Shown piece by piece: positions 1 to 4,242 of a stretch of DNA of 7,173 nt. The notes under the pieces were generated by a model. That model was not told where the DNA came from. It made no database searches and was given only the letters and a program-made list of their open reading frames with translations. Position 1 is the first letter of the stretch. Every line of letters begins with the position of its first letter. Source of the DNA: Bacillota bacterium (GTDB lineage Bacteria; Bacillota; UBA4882; UBA10575); NCBI GenBank assembly GCA_012521315.1, contig JAAYMP010000170.1, positions 1 to 7,173 on the forward strand. The letters are read 5' to 3'. A program made the position numbers and the translations under genes.

Positions 1-1
1 G

Positions 2-229
2 CCGAAGGATGAGGACCGGTTGGAGGTCAGGAAGGTTCTTAAAGAGGTATGCGCTGCTTTGGCTGAAAAAGGTTATGACCCGCTCGATCAGATCGTCGGT
101 TACCTGCTTTCCGGAGATCCGGCCTACATCACCAGTCATAAAAACGCCCGCATTCTTATTCGAAAACTGGACCGCGATCAAATCCTTGAGGAATTGGTCC
201 GGTATTATCTGGAAAGCGAGGGGGTTTAG
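2..229 (+). CDS. ireB: IreB/ReoM-family regulatory phosphoprotein (UPF0297), 5' end cut by the window
   Basis: The open frame enters from the window edge and gives 75 visible residues before TAG at 227-229. A TTG at 20 is also in frame, but the family motif continues upstream of it, so I read this as a truncated gene, not a start at 20. Family hallmarks are visible: EKGYDPLDQIVGYLLSGDPAY (visible residues 22-42), then an Arg-rich helix with NAR, IRKLDRD and ILEELVRYYL (48-70). The usual length is about 85-90 residues, so only some 10-15 N-terminal residues are missing. That lost part would carry the threonine phosphorylated by PASTA-domain Ser/Thr kinases (IreK/PrkA/PrkC). In Enterococcus IreB affects cephalosporin resistance. 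In Listeria the homologue ReoM controls ClpCP-dependent degradation of MurA. One oddity is that the usual Tyr-(Ile/Val)-Pro-Arg after the GDP motif reads Tyr-Ile-Thr-Ser here. The gene abuts murA with no gap. Family assignment is secure; the role in this organism is inferred. Confidence 0.93.
   Translation, partial: PKDEDRLEVRKVLKEVCAALAEKGYDPLDQIVGYLLSGDPAYITSHKNARILIRKLDRDQILEELVRYYLESEGV
218..224 (+). promoter_or_regulatory. Ribosome binding site of murA inside the end of ireB
   Basis: GAGGGGG lies 5 bases before the ATG at 230, within the last codons of the upstream gene. It fixes the murA start at 230. With the stop codon directly touching the start codon, it suggests translational coupling. 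Confidence 0.75.
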
Positions 230-1510
230 ATGTCATCTTTTCGGATCGAAGGAGGTTGTCGTTTAAAGGGCACGATCCGGATCAGTGGGTCGAAGAACAG
301 CAGTCTCGCTTTGATGGTTGGCGCCGCCTTAGGTGATGAAGATGTGATCCTCAACAATTTCCCGCAAGATTTGGATGCGGTGGTGTTGGCGGATATCCTC
401 CGGGAGATCGGCGTCAAGGTGGAAGAACAAGCTCCCGGCAAGGTGCTGATTAACGGTTCCGGGCTCAGACCAAGACCGATCCCCTACGAACTGGCGCGGA
501 AGATAAGGGGGTCTTTTTATGTGGCCGGGTTGCTGTTGGCCCGTTTGAAGGAGGCGGAGGTCCCGCTGCCGGGGGGATGCTTTTTAGGACCGCGCCCGGT
601 TGATTTTCACATTAAGGGTTTTCAGTCTTTGGGCGCGGAGGTTAGTATCGAACACGGTCTAATGAAAGCGAAGATGGATAAGCCGATTGAGAATGGTTTC
701 TTTATTAACCGGAGTAGTGTCGGGACGACGGTCAATATGATGTTTTTGGCCAGCATGACACCGGGGACTTTTGTCCTGGAGAATGCGGCCAAGGAACCGG
801 AGATTGTCGATCTGGCGGTCCTCCTCAATGCGATGGGGGCGCGGATCAGGGGGGCCGGGACCGAAGTTATCCGGATCCAAGGGGTCGAGCGGCTGAAAGG
901 GGCGGAGCATACGATTATCCCGGACCGGATTGAGGCCGGCACCTATATGGTGGCGGTGGCCGCGACGCGGGGTGAAGCCGTTTTGGAGAACGTGATGCCC
1001 GATCACCTGCGGACGCCGATCATGAAGTTGCGGGAGACCGGGGCCCTGGTGGAAGAAGGGGAGACCTCCATCCGGGTGGCGGCCCCGGAACCGTTGGTCA
1101 GCACCGATGTGGAGACCGCTCCCTACCCGGGTTTTCCCACCGATCTGCAGCAGCCCTTCGGGGTTTTGATGTCCATTGCCAGCGGGACCAGTATTATCCG
1201 GGAGACAATCTTTGACAACCGTTTTCGCTATTTGGATGAGCTGACCCGGATGGGGGCCGATGTGCGCGTCGACCGGGACCGGGCGATCATCAAAGGGGTA
1301 CCATCTTTGAGCGGGGCGCCGGTTGAAACCACCGACCTGCGGGCCGGAGCCGCGCTGGTGATTGCCGGTTTGATTGCGGAGGGGGTGACCCTGGTTTCGG
1401 GAGCGGAAAACGTTGACCGGGGTTACGAAAAAATGGTGGAGAAGTTATGGAAGCTCGGCGCCAAAATTGAACGCCTCCATTCCGTCGAGGAGTGCAAAGA
1501 GGTGATTTAA
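230..1510 (+). CDS. murA: UDP-N-acetylglucosamine 1-carboxyvinyltransferase (MurA)
   Basis: A 426-residue cytoplasmic enzyme that transfers enolpyruvate from PEP to UDP-GlcNAc, the first committed step of peptidoglycan precursor synthesis. Length matches the family (about 415-430). Expected active-site residues are all present: Lys22-Asn23 in SGSKNSS, Arg93 in KIRGS, Cys117 in LPGGCFLGPRPVD (the residue alkylated by fosfomycin; Cys115 in E. coli), Arg122, Asp305 in PGFPTDLQ, Arg371 in DLRAG and Arg397 in NVDRGYE. Cys rather than Asp at 117 predicts fosfomycin sensitivity at the target level. The SGSKNSS motif departs slightly from the common SGAKNAA. Many Bacillota carry two MurA paralogues, and I cannot tell which one this is. 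The start is set by GAGGGGG five bases upstream. The gene directly follows ireB and ends just before a strong terminator, so the two probably share one transcript. Confidence 0.96.
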   Translation: MSSFRIEGGCRLKGTIRISGSKNSSLALMVGAALGDEDVILNNFPQDLDAVVLADILREIGVKVEEQAPGKVLINGSGLRPRPIPYELARKIRGSFYVAGLLLARLKEAEVPLPGGCFLGPRPVDFHIKGFQSLGAEVSIEHGLMKAKMDKPIENGFFINRSSVGTTVNMMFLASMTPGTFVLENAAKEPEIVDLAVLLNAMGARIRGAGTEVIRIQGVERLKGAEHTIIPDRIEAGTYMVAVAATRGEAVLENVMPDHLRTPIMKLRETGALVEEGETSIRVAAPEPLVSTDVETAPYPGFPTDLQQPFGVLMSIASGTSIIRETIFDNRFRYLDELTRMGADVRVDRDRAIIKGVPSLSGAPVETTDLRAGAALVIAGLIAEGVTLVSGAENVDRGYEKMVEKLWKLGAKIERLHSVEECKEVI

Positions 1511-1517
1511 AAAGGCG

Positions 1518-1551
1518 AAAAACCACCGTCGGCCACGGCGGTGGTTTTTTT
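1518..1551 (+). terminator. Intrinsic terminator after murA
   Basis: CCACCG (1523-1528) pairs with CGGTGG (1539-1544) around a 10-base loop. The stem is flanked by five A residues before and seven T residues after, so A-U pairing can lengthen it. It starts eight bases after the murA stop. The A-tract on the other side means it could also act weakly on the minus strand. It separates ireB-murA from the next gene set. Confidence 0.9.
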
Positions 1552-1562
1552 ATGCGGGGCGG

Positions 1563-1590
1563 TTGGGTGAGGGCGCGGCAAAGTCATAAA
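1563..1590 (+). promoter_or_regulatory. Possible promoter for the DUF441-yqhV-ylbJ run
   Basis: TTGGGT (1563-1568) and CATAAA (1585-1590) are separated by 16 bases and lie between the murA terminator and the next start codon. The match to a vegetative consensus is partial, and a second CATAAA at 1605-1610 is equally possible. I see no clear sigma-E or sigma-G consensus. Some promoter is expected here because of the terminator just upstream, but its position is uncertain. Confidence 0.25.
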
Positions 1591-1636
1591 TGGCCGGGAA
1601 CGGACATAAAAATGGTGGGCGGGGTGAAAAAGCGAG

Positions 1637-2095
1637 ATGCTCAAGGCGAACCTGGTCCTTTTTTTATTCTTATGCCTTGGTCTTTTCTTCGGTAATAGCC
1701 TGGTCGCGGCCGGCGCCGGCACGTTGTTGGTTTTGAAGCTGCTCAACAGTCCGGTATTACTGGCGGTTTTGGAGCGGCACGCCCTCCAGTGGGGGTTGCT
1801 CTTTCTGTTGATTGCCGTCATGGTTCCGTTGGCCAAAGACCAAAGCGGGTGGAGAGCACTTATCCAAGTCCTCTTCTCCCCCACCGGGCTGGCGGCGGTG
1901 GCCGGCGGAATTACCGCCGCCTATCTTTCCGGCGAAGGGCTTGGTTTACTCTCCTTTCAGCCGGAGATCATGGTTGGACTGGTGATCGGGACCGTCCTGG
2001 GGGTCTTCTTTTTCAAGGGAATGCCGGTTGGTCCCTTGGCGGCGGCGGGACTGACGGCGGTTCTTCTGAAGTTGATGGGGTTGGCCCAGAAGTGA
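1637..2095 (+). CDS. DUF441/UPF0756 family membrane protein
   Basis: A 152-residue, very hydrophobic protein with roughly five membrane segments (about residues 4-34, 51-66, 82-100, 110-126 and 130-148). The C-terminal stretch GLVIGTVLGVFFFKGMP (114-130) followed by VGPLAAAG is the signature I recognise for DUF441/UPF0756 (E. coli YeaL type), and length fits the family (about 150). Function is unknown in all species I know of. The ATG at 1637 is the first usable start after an in-frame stop at 1625-1627. The ribosome binding site is weak (GGGGTG about 11 bases upstream). The gene opens a three-gene membrane-protein run with yqhV and ylbJ, which is the only clue to a role; a sporulation link is inference. 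Confidence 0.88.
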   Translation: MLKANLVLFLFLCLGLFFGNSLVAAGAGTLLVLKLLNSPVLLAVLERHALQWGLLFLLIAVMVPLAKDQSGWRALIQVLFSPTGLAAVAGGITAAYLSGEGLGLLSFQPEIMVGLVIGTVLGVFFFKGMPVGPLAAAGLTAVLLKLMGLAQK

Positions 2096-2106
2096 GGTGT
2101 CCGGGG

Positions 2107-2370
2107 ATGGAAAGCCGTAATCTGGTGGGGATGTCTGCCCTCAGGATTATCTCCGGTGTTTTGGAGATCAGCGCCGCCTTGCTCTTCTTGCGTTTAAAAA
2201 AAGTCGAAATTGCCCTGCAGCTCAACGCCGCCCTTGGTTTAGTGGGGCCGATTATCTTTATTCTCGTCAGCGGCTTGGGTTTGGTCACGGTCGCGACGAA
2301 GGTCTCCCCGTTCAAAGTGGCGCTGGTCGCCTTGGGGGTGGTCTTCATTGTGCTGGGGAGCAAGAATTAA
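2107..2370 (+). CDS. yqhV: YqhV-like membrane protein (DUF2619)
   Basis: An 87-residue integral membrane protein with three likely membrane segments (about residues 10-30, 41-62 and 68-84). The pattern LRIISGVLEISAALL (12-26), then ALQLNAALGLVGPIIFI (36-52) and a closing hydrophobic stretch ending VLG matches Bacillus subtilis YqhV (DUF2619). In that species the gene lies beside the spoIIIA sporulation operon. Biochemical function is unknown. The frame stays open far upstream, but the ATG at 2107 is preferred: GAGGTG (2094-2099) sits 7 bases before it, and earlier starts would overlap DUF441 and add non-membrane sequence unlike the family. It starts 11 bases after the DUF441 stop, so co-transcription is likely. 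Confidence 0.85.
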   Translation: MESRNLVGMSALRIISGVLEISAALLFLRLKKVEIALQLNAALGLVGPIIFILVSGLGLVTVATKVSPFKVALVALGVVFIVLGSKN

Positions 2371-2393
2371 CAGTCCGGAACCGGGGGATGGAA

Positions 2394-2400
2394 AGGAGGA
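2394..2400 (+). promoter_or_regulatory. Ribosome binding site that decides the ylbJ start
   Basis: AGGAGGA is a near-ideal Shine-Dalgarno sequence. The GTG at 2401 directly touches it and is too close to be used. The TTG at 2407 and ATG at 2410 lie at workable distances; I chose the ATG. Confidence 0.7.
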
Positions 2401-2409
2401 GTGGCTTTG

Positions 2410-3714
2410 ATGACCGGGATGAAAGATTCGGGACGAAAAGGTCTTTTATATTTCACCGCCATCTGTTTTTCGTTGATCACCCTCTCACTGGCGCTTTTCC
2501 CCAAAGCCGGGCTGGTCGCCGCCCGGGATGGACTGGCCATCTTCGCGGAGGTTGTTCTCCCTTCCCTTTTGCCCTTTTTTATCCTCTCCGAAATACTGCT
2601 GGGCTTGGGGGTCGTTCATTTTATCGGGGTCTTTCTGGAGCCGTTGATGCGGCCTGTCTTTAATGTGCCCGGGGTGGGGGCTTTTGCGCTGTCAATGGGC
2701 CTCGCGGCCGGATACCCGATGGATGCCGTGATTACCGCCAAATTCCGGCGGTTAAAACTGTGCACCCGGATTGAAGGCGAGCGGTTACTGGCCTTTACCA
2801 ACACGGCGGACCCGCTTTTCATGTTCGGCGCGGTGGCGGTCGGGATGTTCGGCTACCCTGAGCTTGGGGTAATCATCGCCGTCACCCATTACCTGGCGGC
2901 TTTTACGGTTGGGATTGGCTTCCGTTTTTACGGGATAAAAGAGGACCGCCCGGCCGGGAAGGAGGAACCGGCTTCCGGCCATCTTTTGGCACGGGCGTTG
3001 GCGGAGATGCGCAAGGCCCACCAGGAGGATGGGCGGCCTCTGGGCCAACTTTTGGCCGATGCGGTCAAAGATTCCGTCTCCACTTTACTGATGATCGGCG
3101 GATTTATTGTTCTTTTTGCCGTTTTGTACCAGGTGATGGAGGAAGCGGGGGTGCTCCGCTATATCCTGCCGGCGGTGGCGGGCGGGCTGAAGATCCTTGG
3201 TTTAAATCCGGAATTAGGGTCGGCGGTCGTCAAAGGTTTCTTTGAGATCGATATCGGGACGATGGCGGCGGCCAAGGCGGCCGGAGCGCTGGCGGACCGG
3301 CTGGTTGTCGCCGCGGCCATCATTGCCTGGAGCGGGCTGTCGGTTTTGGGGCAAGTGATGAGTGTCGTGCACGGGACGGACCTGCGGGTTAAACCGTTTA
3401 TCATTGCCCGGGTGCTCCATGCCGCGGTCGCCGGTTTCTACACCTATTTGGCGCTAGGAATAGTTAAAGTGCCTGCGGCGCTTCCGGCGGCCCGGACGTT
3501 TACCGGCGGCGTAATCAACCGCTGGATCCTTTCGGGCCAGCAGCTTCTGGTCATTCTGGCCTTTCTGATCGGCGCAGGACTCTTCATGCGTTTTTTATCC
3601 GGGTATCGTTTGGTTTGCCGCGCCGGTCAGCAGGAAACGCCAAAGGGAGAAACAGCGCGGCCTAAAACAAAAAAAATTGGCGGTAAGAAGACCAGCGCCG
3701 GCAAACACGGGTAG
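2410..3714 (+). CDS. ylbJ: Sporulation integral membrane protein YlbJ (nucleoside-recognition/Gate domain)
   Basis: A 434-residue polytopic membrane protein. YlbJ-type motifs are visible: PSLLPFFILSEILLGLG (51-67), MGLAAGYPMDA (96-106), TNTADPLFMFGAVAVGMF (130-147), GFFEIDIGTMAAAKA (276-290) and AIIAWSGLSVLGQVMSV (303-319). These repeated Gate-like blocks are shared with nucleoside-transporter and SpoIIIM/SpmA-type proteins. In B. subtilis ylbJ is a sigma-E gene needed for proper spore cortex; its substrate is not known. A soluble charged loop spans about 176-218. The last 30 or so residues (about 403-434) form a Lys-rich hydrophilic tail after the final membrane segment, longer than I would expect for the family. 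The ATG at 2410 is chosen on ribosome-binding-site spacing, with TTG at 2407 as alternative. The gene starts 39 bases after yqhV and is probably in its operon. Confidence 0.92.
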   Translation: MTGMKDSGRKGLLYFTAICFSLITLSLALFPKAGLVAARDGLAIFAEVVLPSLLPFFILSEILLGLGVVHFIGVFLEPLMRPVFNVPGVGAFALSMGLAAGYPMDAVITAKFRRLKLCTRIEGERLLAFTNTADPLFMFGAVAVGMFGYPELGVIIAVTHYLAAFTVGIGFRFYGIKEDRPAGKEEPASGHLLARALAEMRKAHQEDGRPLGQLLADAVKDSVSTLLMIGGFIVLFAVLYQVMEEAGVLRYILPAVAGGLKILGLNPELGSAVVKGFFEIDIGTMAAAKAAGALADRLVVAAAIIAWSGLSVLGQVMSVVHGTDLRVKPFIIARVLHAAVAGFYTYLALGIVKVPAALPAARTFTGGVINRWILSGQQLLVILAFLIGAGLFMRFLSGYRLVCRAGQQETPKGETARPKTKKIGGKKTSAGKHG

Positions 3715-3748
3715 TCAGCAGAGAAGATTTTTCGCCGGGCGGGGATTG

Positions 3749-3764
3749 CAAAGGTTCGCCTTTG
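3749..3764 (+). other. Small hairpin downstream of ylbJ
   Basis: CAAAGG and CCTTTG are perfect 6-bp arms around a TTCG tetraloop, 34 bases after the ylbJ stop. No run of T follows directly, so it is a poor intrinsic terminator. It could protect the 3' end of the ylbJ message or lie just upstream of a SASP promoter. Function is undetermined. Confidence 0.4.
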
Positions 3765-3775
3765 GCCGGCCTGTT

Positions 3776-3837
3776 TATAATCGCCAAAACCTCCAGAGGA
3801 AGACTAGTTTTACGGCCCTGAGCTTGGGAAAGATAAT
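3776..3837 (+). promoter_or_regulatory. Candidate promoter elements in the SASP leader
   Basis: The 143-base gap between ylbJ and the SASP gene holds a perfect TATAAT at 3776-3781 without a good -35 box at standard spacing. It also holds GATAAT (3832-3837) with TTTACG (3809-3814) 17 bases upstream. The second pair would start transcription almost on the ribosome binding site, which makes it less likely. SASP genes are normally driven by sigma-G in the forespore, but I could not find a convincing sigma-G pair. I see no small gene here. Confidence 0.3.
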
Positions 3838-3857
3838 GGCGAAGGGAGGTGCTACAT

Positions 3858-4208
3858 ATGGGTACCGGTCAAAAAAGTAATACCTTAATGGTCAAAGAAG
3901 CTGCCCAGGCCATGGAGAAATTCAAGTACGAAGTAGCCAACGAACTAAACATCAACATGCAGCCGATTCAGGGAGACTACTGGGGGTATATGACCGCGCG
4001 TGATTGCGGTTCCGTCGGCGGTCAAATGGTTAAGCGCATGATCGAAGCCGCCGAGCGGTCTTTGGCGGAACAAGCGGCTTTCCAGGCTTCTTCGGCATTC
4101 CGGCAATCGGTCAACACCCAGCAAACGGGGCAAAATCTCAGCTCTGGACCGGGTGGGCCGTCGGTTTTAAGTTCGATCCCCGGTTTTACCCAGCCAACCC
4201 AACAGTAA
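3858..4208 (+). CDS. Alpha/beta-type small acid-soluble spore protein with long C-terminal tail
   Basis: A 116-residue protein. Alpha/beta SASPs coat and protect spore DNA and are degraded by the GPR protease at germination. The core is clear: AAQAMEKFKYEVANEL (15-30) contains the GPR cleavage region, with the predicted cut between Glu25 and Val26, and GDYWGYMTARDCGSVGGQMV (39-58) plus KRMIEAAE matches the second DNA-binding helix signature (GSVGG, Lys, Met-Ile-Glu). The YWG and DCG details resemble clostridial rather than Bacillus SASPs. Residues 73-116 form a Gln/Ser/Gly/Pro-rich tail after the conserved core; typical members have few residues here. The ATG at 3858 is preferred over the in-frame GTG at 3849 because GGGAGGTG (3844-3851) lies six bases before the ATG and overlaps the GTG. 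The gene has its own leader and terminator, so it is probably monocistronic and forespore-specific. Confidence 0.93.
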   Translation: MGTGQKSNTLMVKEAAQAMEKFKYEVANELNINMQPIQGDYWGYMTARDCGSVGGQMVKRMIEAAERSLAEQAAFQASSAFRQSVNTQQTGQNLSSGPGGPSVLSSIPGFTQPTQQ

Positions 4209-4209
4209 C

Positions 4210-4242
4210 ATAAACGGAGGCTTCCGCCTCCGTTTATTTTTT
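4210..4242 (+). terminator. Intrinsic terminator of the SASP gene, shared with the convergent gene end
   Basis: ATAAACGGAGGC (4210-4221) and GCCTCCGTTTAT (4226-4237) are a perfect 12-bp stem with a TTCC loop, followed by a T run to 4242. It begins two bases after the SASP stop. The right arm contains the stop codon of the minus-strand gene (4234-4236). On the minus strand the tract after the stem is only mildly T-rich, so termination in that direction is less certain. Confidence 0.93.

Noticed and set aside
20..22. TTG at 20 as the start of the IreB-family gene
   Set aside because: The frame is open to the window edge and the family needs about 10-15 further N-terminal residues including the phosphorylated Thr, so the true start lies upstream.
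622..1006. Two overlapping minus-strand open frames inside murA
   Set aside because: murA is intact with all catalytic residues; these are antisense shadows without recognisable content.
1492..1884. Open frames on both strands spanning the murA terminator and the DUF441 start
   Set aside because: They run through a clear terminator and overlap DUF441; the translated products look random.
1789..2106. Long upstream extension of the yqhV frame
   Set aside because: It overlaps DUF441 in another frame and is Arg/Gly-rich, not membrane-like; the ATG at 2107 has a good ribosome binding site and gives the family length.
2388..2663. Open frame starting at the ATG at 2388
   Set aside because: It is a frame-shifted shadow of the ylbJ N-terminus and lacks a ribosome binding site of its own; the AGGAGGA lies inside it.
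3749..3781. Hairpin after ylbJ as an intrinsic terminator
   Set aside because: The stem is only 6 bp and is followed by GCCGGCC rather than a T run, so it does not qualify.
3677..3880. 67-codon open frame across the ylbJ end and SASP start
   Set aside because: It overlaps both real genes out of frame and is basic and low-complexity, with no sign of a conserved protein.
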